Below, piece after piece: positions 47,101 through 58,085 of a stretch of 64,000 nt of DNA (the first letter of the stretch is position 1; the number at the start of each line of letters is the position of its first letter). A program made the translations under genes and the position numbers. The notes below the pieces were generated by a model. That model saw only the letters and a list, made by a program, of their open reading frames with translations. It ran no database searches and had not been told where the DNA came from. The stretch is from Coix lacryma-jobi var. lacryma-jobi (Eukaryota > Streptophyta > Magnoliopsida > Poales > Poaceae), in contig CM019828.1 in assembly GCA_009763385.1 (NCBI GenBank), positions 24,871,000-24,934,999 of the forward strand, in the 5' to 3' direction.

Positions 47101-47186
47101 CGAATGTGAGTGTTTGCCCTCGACGAACTTCCCTCACCCTTACTCTTCTTCTTCTTGCCGGTGAAGAAGTTCTTGAGAGGGCCCAT
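44124..47186 (-). pseudogene. E3 ATHILA-type ORF, interrupted by a solo LTR
   Basis: The N-terminal part is 46,823-47,186 and the remainder 44,124-45,424, with the solo LTR between. The W codon that is TAG in E2 (near 37,743) is intact here, as is the frame through the C-run (C6). Two stops lie near 44,654-44,660 and one near 44,328. Confidence 0.75.
45425..46817 (-). mobile_element. Solo LTR (Athila-related) nested in E3, 1,393 bp
   Basis: TGTTGACACT...AGTGTCAACA with a perfect TSD ATCTT at 45,420-45,424 and 46,818-46,822. The uninterrupted site is visible in E2 (about 37,950). It has a TATA-like CTATATAAGC on the minus strand (about 46,379-46,388), GGGACCGGTCGGTCCCAC-type palindromes at about 46,498-46,541, and the inner PBS-like module near 45,467-45,490. 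The sequence is otherwise different from LTR-1 to LTR-3, so it is a separate family. Confidence 0.9.
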
Positions 47187-48077
47187 GACCTCCTAGCTAG
47201 TGCTCAAGGTGGCTGGTGTTTTTGTGTTTTGAGTGAGGTGTAGGAACTTGCATGGGGTGTTGGTAGTATTTATAGGCTGAGGATGGAAGGGGGAAGGCTG
47301 AGAGCTCCTCCCACCTGGCGGGCGCCACTAATAAGTGGCGGGCGCCACTAATAAGTGGCGGGCGCCACCCCACCTTGCCCATTTCTGTCTACAACCGACA
47401 CATGAGGTTTCCCTCGTAATGCCCACTGAAATTCCAAGTGGGGAATAAAGTGGTAGTGTCGGTGCAAAGTGCAAAGAGTGTAGCCTCCTAAATGGAGTAA
47501 GTGGGCTGAAAATTTCAAAGACCACTTCTTCATCCTGATCATACTTTATACCAAGGATGGTGGGAAACTTACTCGGGTGCAGCTTTGTGCAGAAATGTGG
47601 AAATTGAGGTGGCGGGCGCTAGGAAAAAGTGGCGGGCGCCACCCCTTTATGGGTAATTCCCACTCAAAGCCACTCCTTCTTTCACTTGTGCTCTCCTCAT
47701 CACCCCTCACCAGAATTTTTGAGTGGAGAAGTGTCCAAAAGATGGAGTGAAGTTGAAGAGAGAGGAGGATACATGGGAGTGAATGAGTGCATTGAAAAGA
47801 GCAAAGACATGAATCTCTCCTGGTGTTATTTGAGTCTATGAGCTAGGGACGATAGTCTACTTGATTGGCTAAGTGAAAAAGGGCCAAAAGGGGTGGCTGG
47901 CGCCACCCCTAAGGCTGCCCTAAGCCCACTAGGCTTCACCTAATCTCCCTACTAAGCATATATTTTGTAGAAAATTAATTTGCTTAAGTAAAAACGAAAA
48001 TTTAAATAGGGGATAAAGACTTACCTTAGCCTAACTTACCTTGGTTAGCCGCTTTGGATTCCCGATTAGTGTCACCT
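47187..48077 (-). other. E3 spacer with tandem GC-rich motif and TATA box
   Basis: Counterpart of 38,322-39,171. Here the motif is tandemly amplified: two 20-bp units CTGGCGGGCGCCACTAATAA-type at 47,315-47,354, then a third core at 47,355-47,371. TATA box at 47,267-47,276. No ORF. Confidence 0.7.
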
Positions 48078-50294
48078 TCACGGTGGTTGTGGCTGAATAT
48101 TTCCTTCACTGGCTTTGTTTGGTGGAGTGTCGGCACCGACGAACTTTGATGACAGGTGTTTTTCCGGTCGTGGTGTGAACTCGAATTTTTCCTCCTTTCC
48201 ACTGATGTGGAGCTGAATTTCTCCAGCTCCTACATCAATAGTGGCTTTTGCAGTGCTCAGAAATGGCCGTCCCAAGATCAATGGCGTCCGGTGGTCGGGA
48301 TTAATATCCAGAACCACAAAATCCACCGGGACAAAGAGATTCCGGATTTTCACCGGAATATTCTCTGCTATTCCCGCGGGATATCAGAGCGATTGATCGG
48401 CTAGCTGCAGACACATAGAAGTAGGGGACAAAGTATGATGATTTAATTTATCATATATTACCTTGGGCATGACGCTGACGCTTGCTCCCAGATCACAATG
48501 TGCATGCTCGAAGTGCTGCTCTCCAATTGAACATGCGATCGTTGGGTTTCCTGGGTCCTTCTTCTTTTCTGGGAGTTGGATTAAAATGACCGCACTACAA
48601 TCTTCGGTCAATTTAACCACATTCCTACTTGGAATTGGTTTCTTCTTATTGAGCATGTCTCCCAAATATTTTGCATAAGTTGGAACCTGCATAGCGTCAA
48701 TAAATGGCACATGTATATATAGTTTTTGAATTACCACGACGAATTTCTTGAATTGGTCGTCTTCCGTCGGATTTCTGTTTCGATCTGGAAAAGGTAATAC
48801 ATGTGTATCATAGAATTCATGAGGAGCAGTTCGTACCTTGGATGAAGGTTCAGCTGGCGTCTCCTCTTCTTCGTCTTTTTCAACATTAAGAATATTTTTA
48901 TTTGCAGCAGAATTACTACTAGGAACTAAATTAGGATGAGGTGGAGCACGAGTGGATTTACCACCTCTCGTGGTTACAGCTTTTAATTCCTCATAGTATT
49001 TAATTTGAGATTTAATGTTATCTAGTTTTTGCTCTAATCTCTTATTAAAATTAATTTATTCCTTAAATGCTTCAGAAAAATCATTCAGTTTAGCATAAAT
49101 TCCTTCTAACATTTTATCATGTTCAATTAATTTATTATTTATGCTATTATTAATTCTACCTTGATTAGAAACTAATTTTCCAATAGGAGAATTAAATACG
49201 GAGGTTTGAGGCATACCTTTATTATTCCATTGTTGGATCATTGGAATTGGAGGTTCTCCGTAGCCACCATTATTAAGAAGAGATTTTGCATCCTCTTTCT
49301 TTATTTCTTCTTGACCTTCACTTGACGAAGCGCCTTTGCTTGGCGTAGTACTCCATTGCAGCACGATCTCTCTTCTCATTTATTCTTTGCTCTAGCAATT
49401 TTACCAAAGTTTGCAGGGTAACAGAATCAACTTGCTTAATTTCAGACATACCTCTAGCACGTTTTTCTCTGCATCCTTGATTCGCCACCATTGTCTCGAT
49501 TAGTTTGGTTGCCTTCTCTACAGTGAGAGAGAGGTGTGCACCTCCGGCGGTAGCATCAATGTGTTGTTGAGATTCTTGCTGGAGTCCATGGTAGAAGCTC
49601 TGGATCAAGTACCAGTCTTGCATACCATGGTGGGGACAGTTTTCAACATACTCTTGTAGTCTCTCCCAAGCTTCAGTGATTGTTTCTTCGTCTCCCTGTG
49701 CAAAGTTAGAAATCTTGCTACGGAAAAGAATAGTTCGACTTATCGGGCAGAACTTGTTGAGGAATTGATCCGCGCATCTCACCCATGTCAGCAGGTGTCC
49801 AGAGTTGAAGAGGAACCACTGCTTCACTTTTTCACTAATGAAAATGGAAAAGGACGAAGTCTAATGGCATCCTGCGAAACTCCCTGCACAGAAATTGTAC
49901 TACATATCTCCAGAGAATTCCGGAGATGAGCATTGGCATCCTCGGAAGGTTTGCCATTAAATGCAATAGCTTGAGCCATACGTATTAGGTGAGGTTTAAG
50001 CTCAAAATCTACATTACTAGTAGAAGGTAACACTGGAATGTGAGCAAGAGTAGGCATGGAATACTCACGGAGTGTTTTGGTCTACGTCGATGTTGATGAC
50101 AATGTCGGCGTTGGTGTTGATCGATCGGTGGAGCAGCTTGGTTCGTCAGTCACTTTTAACTGGGATTCTTGTCTCGACAAACTCCTCTCGCGAAACTCTA
50201 GGTTCTTCCTCGGAGGAGTGAGATTAGCTCTCGCTCTCCTAAGAATGGCCTCGGGATCTTCTTGATAGTTGCTCGGAAGATTGAATCCGGCCAT
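48078..50294 (-). pseudogene. E3 Athila gag-protease
   Basis: As E1 and E2. Lesions: TAG near 50,083 (shared with E1), a 1-nt deletion near 49,830, a 2-nt deletion near 49,335 (shared with E2), the common TAA at 49,056-49,058, and a break near 48,384. Confidence 0.85.
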
Positions 50295-50400
50295 GGCTAC
50301 TTGAACGATCACAAACAACGAACAATATATATATATACCCGCTAGAACTACGGGGGTTAATTTAATAGAAATCACAAAGAATTAATTCTAGCCAATTGCT

Positions 50401-50418
50401 TCCCCGGCAACGGCGCCA
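50401..50418 (-). other. E3 primer-binding site (tRNA-Asp)
   Basis: Same 18-nt PBS as in E1 and E2. Confidence 0.85.
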
Positions 50419-50426
50419 GAAATGCT

Positions 50427-51997
50427 TGTTGACACTTGCTAACGTCGTCACTAGGAGTAGACTATGGAATCTATCCCGGCAACGACGCCAGAAAGGCTTG
50501 TTGGTACTTCTTAATGTAAGGAGTATAACTAACTATTCTTATGACTATTGGTAAATTCCGCAAGCGCACAGAATAAGTCAATTGTAGCACTTCACCCGGG
50601 AGTAACTGAGTATCGTATTTATTTCCACAGGGAAGCTATTATGACAGAACTAACACTAGGACTGCTATGAACAACTAGTGATTCTAGCAAAGTTGATTGA
50701 AAAGTATGAATGGGGGTTGATTTCTACTACTACTAAAAAGAAAGAAAAACTAACTAGTACTAAACTAAATCGACGGGGTCTGGCCGATGAACAGATTAAT
50801 GTTTTCCTACACACTTACGAACACAACTAACTTAGCAATAAAGGTTTTATCTAGTTCTTCGAACCGTACACACCCTCTGGACTATTTATCTTAGACATGC
50901 ACAACGAGGTTTATGATTTAAAAACTAACCCAAGTACGTGGTGGAATTCAAGGCTCCCAGGGCTGTCACCACCTGTTTCCTACCACAGCTATCCGGGGGC
51001 TAGCCACAAACTAAGGTATAACTAGTCTAAGCACTGCGCTTACACTAATATATACTACTCTAATATTGCGTCCAAAACTAGAGCACTGATTACTCAGCGA
51101 AGAACCCAAACTAGATACAAACTAAATACTAAGTTATCTATGATCGAAAGCACTCAACAAGAACAATAAGTAAAGAACTTAAAGTAAATGATGAAAGTAG
51201 AAGAACATTAAGATAAATGAAGAAAGACTTGGAATTATACTAGAGACTCTGGGTGATCCTCTATTACAACTCTAGCTCTTCTCTTCTTCACTCTCGCTCT
51301 CACTCTAAGTCTCTCAACTAGAGTGTTACTCCACCAGAGCTTCGCTTACAAGAGAGTGGGACTAATGAGGTGAGGTCTGAGTACAAATGAGCTCGGGGGG
51401 TCCTATTTATAGCCTAAGGGACCTAGGGGGTACTTATGGACCTAGGGTTAGGTCAGGGGGCGAGTGTGGTGGCGGGCGCCAGCCCTAGGTGGCGGCCGCC
51501 ACCCCCCTGGCCGTTGGATCCACCGACATTGCTTCAACGGCATCCAGGAGCTCCAGGGAGGCGGTTCCAAGGTCGGTTGCATGTCCAAAAACCGTCGCAT
51601 GGGCAATTTAGGTCATGATCCACGTGACATCTCTTCTTAGCCCTTGGATGCAACGACCTAAGTGATCAATGGCTGCAAATGAGTGTGGCATGCCTCCCCT
51701 GGATCAGTGACGTGGCAGGGGAGGAGTTTGGGCCTCACTCCCCTAGCGGCTGCTAGTGAGGGGTGGCGGGCACCACCCCACCTTGGCCCAAAGTGAGCCC
51801 AGGTGAGTGTGCTCGCCTCCTGGTGGGTCCTCTTGGTCATTTTGCTTAAAAACCCTGTAATTACCTACATTCAAATAAAACTCAAGGACAAGTGGAAATC
51901 GTTAGTTTATAAAAGGTTTTTGGTTGATTTTAGGTCCTTGTGTTGTGTTATATGACCTTGTTGATGCTAAGAATATGATACTTAGTGAGCATCAACC
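50427..51997 (-). repeat. Athila LTR-3 (5' LTR of E3, 3' LTR of E4)
   Basis: 1,571 bp, closest to LTR-1. On the plus strand its right terminal base is C where LTR-1, LTR-2 and LTR-4 have A (CATCAACC versus CATCAACA). Confidence 0.87.
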
Positions 51998-53303
51998 AGC
52001 TCCCCCAAGCTTACCTCTTGCTCCTCCTCGAGCAAGCGTGAACTTGAATTTTTGGAAACTCTGTGTTTTTGTTGTGTACGCCCATATTATTTTCATCACC
52101 ATGGAATTGGTAGCCTTCCCTGCACTCAATATTAGAACAAAAGACCAGCAAGAAAGAAGGTTTGTCTTTCCCTTGCCTATTTTGCTAATCAAGATATGTG
52201 GAGTTTTTGCAAGTTTTGTTCAAAAGAAAGCATGCTTAGTAACTTCTGTGGCTCACTCGATCACTCATATTTGTATGTGGAAATGGAAGAATTATCCTCT
52301 CACTAAGACTTTATGTGGGGTGTAATGGGTAGGATAAAAATGAGCATGCAATGCTAGCATAATTTTGCTAAGTTAGACACATGGAGCAAAGGAGCAACAA
52401 GTCATAGGTTCAGACCAGAAATGTGCAAGTGTGTGGTATTTATTGTGGCTAATATTTTCATGGCACTTCTCCTTTTTATCTCATTTGTGGGATCATGGCT
52501 ATGAATGAGAGCACTTGCTCTTTTGAATATTCTTTTCTTTCTAGAGCACTTGCTCTCTTTTTCTTTTTTTTTTATTTTAGAGCACTTGCTCTTTATTTTA
52601 AATGCTATAGTCATGTCCCTGATATTTCATTATGGAGCATGATATTTTGCCATGTAGTATTTCTAACAATGAATGGAAATAAAGGCATGTTGTGTGCGTA
52701 TTCTCAGTGTAAGAATAGCACTATATAGGTGGGTGCAAGTGAATTCCTTGGTCTAAAAATATGACAAGTTTCTCTACCATGTCTATCAACAAAAGTCTAA
52801 CTAGCTCAACACTAACATGCAGGAAGTGGAAGCTCCTACTCTAAGAGTAAAAAATATTTGGCTTTGGTAGGACTTTCTTTGCCATAGAAGTACTTAGAGC
52901 AAGTTTTTAAATTTTTTCAAAATAACTACTCCACAAACTTGACTTGCTCAAGTCAAAGTAGAAACTTACTTCCCCTTTACTTAGTCTAATGCTCATGTCT
53001 CAAGTTTAGTTCTAGCATACGTTCTCCCATGGTAACTCTAATGCATGGCATACATCACTTTTATTCATTAAAAAAACTTATGATGAGTGTTTCATTTATT
53101 GCTATTTATTTATTATTATATATTTATATTATTATTTTTTTATTTTTTATTTTTTTATTTTTTTTAATTAAGCTGCAAATTAACTAAGATAAAACTCAAA
53201 TTTAAATTACTGAAATAATAAAAACTGACAATAATAAAGACGACAGTGATACTTACCTCTTTGACGGGGGTCCTCCCCCAAGCTGGCTGTTGGCGTGGTT
53301 GGG
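51998..53303 (-). other. E4 3' non-coding tail
   Basis: As the E2 tail. Its polypurine tract AAGCTTGGGGGAGCT is intact, unlike E2 and E3. AT-rich low-complexity DNA at about 53,090-53,170. No supported ORF. Confidence 0.6.
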
Positions 53304-54403
53304 TTACATCCATCCCTGACGACGGTACATGTCGTCCCAGTTCTGCTGGTTCTTCTGCAGGAGAGAAGAAATATTACTCAGTTCTCCACCAGTTTCCTGG
53401 CGGAATACCTGGAAATTTTGGTTCATGTCGTTCAAGTCCTAACGGATTTCGGCAGTATCCATGGCGAGTCCATCCATTTGGTGCTGAAGATATCCCATGT
53501 CGCGCATCCACTCGTCCTGATGAAAGGACAAATGACGAGCGACCTATGGTGAGATTCCTCCAGGGAAGAACTCATCACCACGGTCAGTGTACCGGGTGGA
53601 TCCTCCTATAGAATGGGATGAACTCCCCAACTGGGATGAGTGAAGGGACGCCTCATGGTCGTAGCCCCACTGCGGATGTTGCGGTTGCTGCCAGTTCGAC
53701 CCCCTGCTTGGTGCGAGCCAGGGGGTGTCAAATGACCATAGCGTGCTGCTCCTCCATACTACTCTATATGAAAAGGGTCAAACTCAGGTGCCGCTGCTGC
53801 GGCTCTTGCTGCCTCTTCTGCTGCACGGGTCTGCGCTCGCGTCCTCCTCCTGGGAACCTGCATGATGTTCTCTCGAGCGAACCTGCGTTTTCGTTCTGCC
53901 TTAGTTTCCAGGGCCAAAAGTAATGTTGGTGCATTCACCAGCCAAAGTGACATATCAGGAAGAGCGATTTTATTCACATAATCTTGGTAGATCATGTGAA
54001 TCTCACCGGTCTCCTGGTTCTCATGCAAGAGGTGTCCTTGCGAGAAGTGTTCCATGGTCAAAAGGTCTCGGTCACCAGGAATGTAAGAGTATACAGCGGT
54101 GTTCAGCAGACCCATATTTAAAGCCAGTCTAGTTATCCATGATGTCATTTCGATATTGCGTTGATCAAATTTAGACCAGTAGTCTGCCATGGCTTTGGCG
54201 GGTGATACTTTTATGTGGTTTACTAGAGCATAAAGCAACAACATTTTGGGCTTTTTAATTGGTCTTAAGTCAGGCCTTGGAAAGAGTGTGATACTAATAT
54301 ATTTGTGAAAGAATCTGAGCGTGGGGTTGTGGATATTACTTGTACGGGCAAGCCTAGGTTTCTGTTCCTAGTAATACTTTTCCAAAATTCATTTCTATTA
54401 AAT
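53304..54403 (-). pseudogene. E4 ATHILA-type ORF, 5' part deleted
   Basis: C-terminal two thirds of the ORF (DYWSKFDQR, MGLLNTAVYSYIPGDRD, then the Gln/Asn-rich tail). The C-run is C5 and frameshifted. At about 54,403 the ORF is fused to LTR sequence, so the ORF start, spacer, gag-protease and PBS are gone. Confidence 0.75.
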
Positions 54404-54706
54404 TTCCCTGGATCAGTGACGTGGCAGGGGAGGAGTTTGGGCCTCACTCCCCTAGCGGCCGCCAGTGAGGGGTGGCAGGCGCCCCCCCACCTTGGCCCAA
54501 AGTGAGCCCAGGTGAGTGTGCTCGCCTCCTGGTGGGTCCTCTTGGTCATTTTGCTCAAAAACCCTGCAATTACCTACATTCAAATAAAACTCAAGGACAA
54601 GTGGAAATCGTAAGTTTTTAAAAGGTTTTTGGTTGAGTTTAGGTCCTTGTGTTGTGTTATATGACCTTGTTGATGCTAAGAATATGACACTTAGTGAGCA
54701 TCAACA
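54404..54706 (-). repeat. Athila LTR-4 remnant
   Basis: About 300 bp matching the right end of LTR-2 (from about 42,786) and ending CATCAACA, directly against Tat-A LTR sequence. Confidence 0.8.
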
Positions 54707-55340
54707 GGGGCCTTATGGTGGTGGTGAATACCGAGTCCAGCGTTAATATATAGATCCTTCTCTTGTAAGGATGATTTGTTAAAATGATCAGTATGGGTTG
54801 ATAAAGCCCATTAAACCGATTTAGTCGATTCGAGGATCGGCAAGATCAGGTTTACCTTGTCTAGTCCGGATTGGATTCTTGGATTCCATGTTTTAATGGA
54901 GTTCGAGTAGGAAATTTGGAGATCGTATCTGGAGATGTTTCCTATTGGGATAAGACCAACCCCCTCTATATATATGAGAGGATCATGGCCGATTGAGGCA
55001 TCCAACCCTAATCGATCAAAATCAATCTACTATCTCTTTTACCCTTTTCCTTTCTCTACTTTTGCTGTTCGGCGTGTCTCCCAGCGAGGCTCGACGGCGT
55101 TCTAGGTGGCTTTGCTAGTCCTAGAACAACCTCTACGTGCTTCTCCCCAACGGGTCTTCCCGGGAGGAGTTCTAGAGTTATCAACACAGGGATCTAAAAC
55201 CTTAAATCGGCTTAGACCGGTCTCTAGATCGGTTTTCGTCGGCTTAGCCAGAGGGTCCTTGCTATCTCAGGTTGATCCGCAACCTCTTCGGGCGTTCTAG
55301 CCTTGTTGGTGTGTGATTCAGATCACTTCCGACGTCAACA
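54707..55340 (+). repeat. Tat-A 3' LTR remnant
   Basis: Matches the 5' LTR from about 13,231 onwards without the MULE. Contains the empty MULE site and ends GACGTCAACA followed by the TSD CGTAT. The first ~138 bp are missing. Confidence 0.9.
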
Positions 55341-55627
55341 CGTATCGATAAAGCACTTTGACAATTGGTTGAACGGGAAAGCTCCCATGGCCACGGACAT
55401 GGCTCCGGCCCCGACGTGCTTCAGGCTGCCATGGTGCATCAACCAATCTGCCACTTTTGCATTGCAGGAACAACATTGGACGCATGGACTTTGCTGAATG
55501 AACATAGATGAACAGCTCCACCAATTTGTTGATTTTTGGAATCAGCTGCTGAGAACCCAATTACAGGACAATGAGGACACTTTCTCCTAGAGATTCGAAT
55601 GGTGTGGGAGATATTCAGGAAGACCAA
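55341..55627. other. Pre-insertion flanking DNA between two Tat copies
   Basis: 287 bp of non-LTR DNA starting with the Tat-A TSD. It should continue the sequence broken at 13,092. A short plus-strand frame has no recognised domain. Confidence 0.6.
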
Positions 55628-56388
55628 TGTTGACGTCAGAAGTGATCCGAATCACACACCAGCAGGGATAGAACGCCCGAAGAGGTTGCGGTTCAACCTG
55701 AGACAACAGGAACCCAAACTAAACCGTCGAAAACCGATCTAGAGACCGGTTTGGATCGATCTAGGGTTTTGGGCTCCTGTGTTGATAACTCTAGAACTTC
55801 TCCCGGGAAGACCCATCGGGGAGAAGCATGTAGAGGTTGTCCTAGGACCAGCAAGGCCGCCTAGAACGCCGTCGAGTTTCGCCGGGAGACACGCCGAACA
55901 ACAAGGTAGAGGGGAAAAGGGGTAAAAGGGATAGTAGATTGATTTTGATCGATTGATGTTGAATGCCTCAATCGGCCATGATCCTCTCATATATATAGAG
56001 GGGGTTGGTCTTATCCCAATAGGAAACATCTTCAGATACGATCTCCAAGTTTCCTATCCGGACTCTATCAACATATAGAATCCAATTCGGACGCAACAAG
56101 GTAACCCTAATCTCGCCGATCCTTAGATCAACCAGATTGGTCTAAATGGGCTTTATCAGCCCATACTGATCAACGAATCGTCGCCGGACTCAACATTCAT
56201 CATAACCATAAGGCCTCCGACCAGCGCCACCTGGTCGGACATAAACATGACTGGTCGGAAGTCCAAAATGATCAGGTCCATCCGATCTGTCAAATACGAA
56301 ATAATAGAAGACAAATTCGACTCTAACATTACAGGCCGAATACCTCTTCTAAATTTACTTTTACCTGTGACACTTTTGAGTGTCAACA
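55628..56388 (-). repeat. Tat-B 3' LTR (complete, 761 bp)
   Basis: Reverse complement of the Tat-A LTR type (TGTTGACACTC...CTGACGTCAACA on the minus strand), with visible divergence. It lacks the TTAATATAT block used by the MULE. Confidence 0.9.
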
Positions 56389-56547
56389 TATGCACCCCTG
56401 TTTTTAGGTAATCTTTAATAGAACCTAAAAACAAACTGAATAACAATGATGTCCAACTCATCGGTCATTTAGTAACTAGAAATAATTGTTTCTGATTATT
56501 TTTTGTTCTAAGGGCGATACATGTATCGGCCATTGTCTGGAAGGCGC
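56389..56547 (-). other. Tat-B 3' UTR and polypurine tract
   Basis: Between the pol stop and the 3' LTR. The minus strand ends AAAAACAGGGGTGCATA before the LTR, a plausible polypurine tract. Confidence 0.55.
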
Positions 56548-57404
56548 TCAGGCTTCTTGCCAAACACTTGGAAAGTACTTTTTCAAATACCTTCTGTTTA
56601 TTGCTCTTGGGAGACTTTCACATTGTAACGTCTCTAGCACATATGCATTTTCGAATATTACTTTGATCACTTTATAAGGACCTTCCCAACTCGGCGACCA
56701 CTTGCCAAACTTGTTGCTTCTCGATCCGAGTGGTAGTATAGTCTTTCATACTAATTCTCCCACTTAGAACGATTTGCTTCTTACCTTCTTGTTGGAAGCT
56801 CTGGCAACCCGGGCTTTGTCTTTCTCCATCTCCTTAAAAGCCTTCAATATTTTATCGGCCACTTGATCAATGTTGTCCATCATGGCATCATGATACATAA
56901 CAGCAGATAAATCATTTTGTTTAGCTAGTCTATATGCATCCAGATTTACCTCGATGGGTAACACTGCTTCTTGTCCATATACCAGCTCGAAAGGAGTGAC
57001 TTTTGTAGCACCATGTCTTGACACACGATGAGCCCATAAAGCTTCAGATAAAACCTCGTGCCACCTCCTTGGGTTATCCTTAATCTTCTTTTTAATAAGC
57101 TTGATCAAAGTCTTATTACTAGACTCAGCCTGGCCATTAGCTTGAGCATAGTACGGAGATGAATTGAGCATCTTTATTTTGTATAATTCAGCAAAATCTC
57201 GCACCTCTTTAGAAATAAAGGACGTCCCTTGATCTGTAGTCAACGTTTGAGGTATGCCGAATCTATGTATAATGTGCTCAGTAATAAACTCAATCACTTC
57301 CTTGTGCGTCATATTCTTCAAAGGCACCGCTTCAGTCCACTTGGTAAAGTAATCTGTAGCGACCAGAACAAAACGATGTCCCTTTGAAGATGGGGGATGA
57401 ATTT
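56548..57404 (-). pseudogene. Tat-B integrase, catalytic core and C-terminal tail
   Basis: From IHPPSSKGHRFVLVATDYF at the copia junction, through TTDQGTSF (second catalytic Asp) and QANGQAESSNKTL (Glu), to the GPY/F-type module WSPSWEGPYKV and a stop at 56,548-56,550. Two nonsense codons (TAA at 56,764-56,766 and a TGA a few codons later) precede the tail. The H2C2 finger and first Asp lie beyond the copia insertion, outside the window. Confidence 0.85.
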
Positions 57405-57439
57405 TGAAGGACCGAGAAAGCACTAGCAAGGCGACCAGA

Positions 57440-57453
57440 GGGGGGGGGGGGGG
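57440..57453. repeat. G14 homopolymer in the LTR
   Basis: Fourteen consecutive G on the plus strand (C on the element strand) in the place where the solo LTR at 2,885 has C6. Confidence 0.85.
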
Positions 57454-57824
57454 TGAATGGGAGCTCAAAAATTTCTCTCGAAACTTTGGCCAAATGTCCC
57501 AAAATCAACCCCGAGAAACTGCGACCGGAACCGTGATGCACATGACCCTTGGAAGAGGGTGGATGATCCCTAGGATCACAGCGAAGCTCCACAAAGAAGA
57601 AGCAAACCAAACTCCAAAAGTTCCGGCTCGAACACAACCCCAAAAACCAAGTCCCGAACGTAGATTGTCGGCTACGTCGAGAAACTCCTAAATACCTATG
57701 CTAACAAGTAGCAAAGATACCTAGAGAGGTTCCTTGGTCAACTACGAGGTCAAACGAGAAGTCCGGAAACCAAGCGAACAAGCCGGGAGAGCAAACGCAC
57801 TAAACCGGAAGCTTCAGGCGATTC

Positions 57825-58085
57825 CCAGACTGTTCGGCCCTGGGGTCCCGGACTGTCCGCCCCTACTGCGGACTGTCCGCGCTCTGGTGGCGGACTGTCC
57901 GTCGGTCAAGTGAGCAAAAACACACTGCTGCTGAAGTCCCCCTGCTCGGTCCCGGACTGTCCGCGCTTTAGCACGGCGGACTGTCCGCCGGTGACCCGAG
58001 CCAAAACCAGCAGGGACTGGCCGCGGCTGGACTGAACCAGCCCCGACGCGCGGACTGTCCGCGCCCTGAGTGGCGGACTGTCCGC
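57825..58085 (-). repeat. GCGGACTGTCCGC palindrome cluster
   Basis: About eight copies of (G)CGGACTGTCCG(C) or close variants within 260 bp, each an interrupted palindrome. Confidence 0.9.

Larger units (their letters stand above)
30880..54706 (-). mobile_element. Tandem array of non-autonomous Athila-type elements sharing LTRs
   Basis: Order from left to right: truncated element E1 / LTR-1 / E2 / LTR-2 / E3 (with a nested solo LTR) / LTR-3 / E4 (internal deletion) / LTR-4 remnant, all on the minus strand. Each internal region, 5' to 3', is PBS (tRNA-Asp), gag, protease, spacer with TATA box, ATHILA-type ORF, non-coding tail, LTR. No RT, RNase H or integrase is found in any unit. The right end is an LTR terminus (CATCAACA at 54,706) joined to the Tat-A 3' LTR. 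The left end is not an LTR terminus. Confidence 0.88.
13093..55340 (+). mobile_element. Ty3/gypsy Tat-lineage retrotransposon (Tat-A), heavily nested
   Basis: A single old insertion: TGTTGACACTC...GACGTCAACA ends flanked by the exact TSD CGTAT at 13,088-13,092 and 55,341-55,345. In plus order it has a 5' LTR (with a MULE), primer-binding site, gag (split by a LARD), protease, RT, degenerate RNase H, a second archaeal-type RNase H, a truncated integrase, an Athila array, and a remnant 3' LTR. The extra archaeal-type RNase H is the diagnostic of the Tat clade. The coding region has several nonsense and frameshift lesions, so it is non-functional. Confidence 0.85.

Noticed and set aside
55303..55497. 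Possible gene fragment between the Tat copies
   Set aside because: The frame starts inside the LTR, is short and has no recognisable motif.
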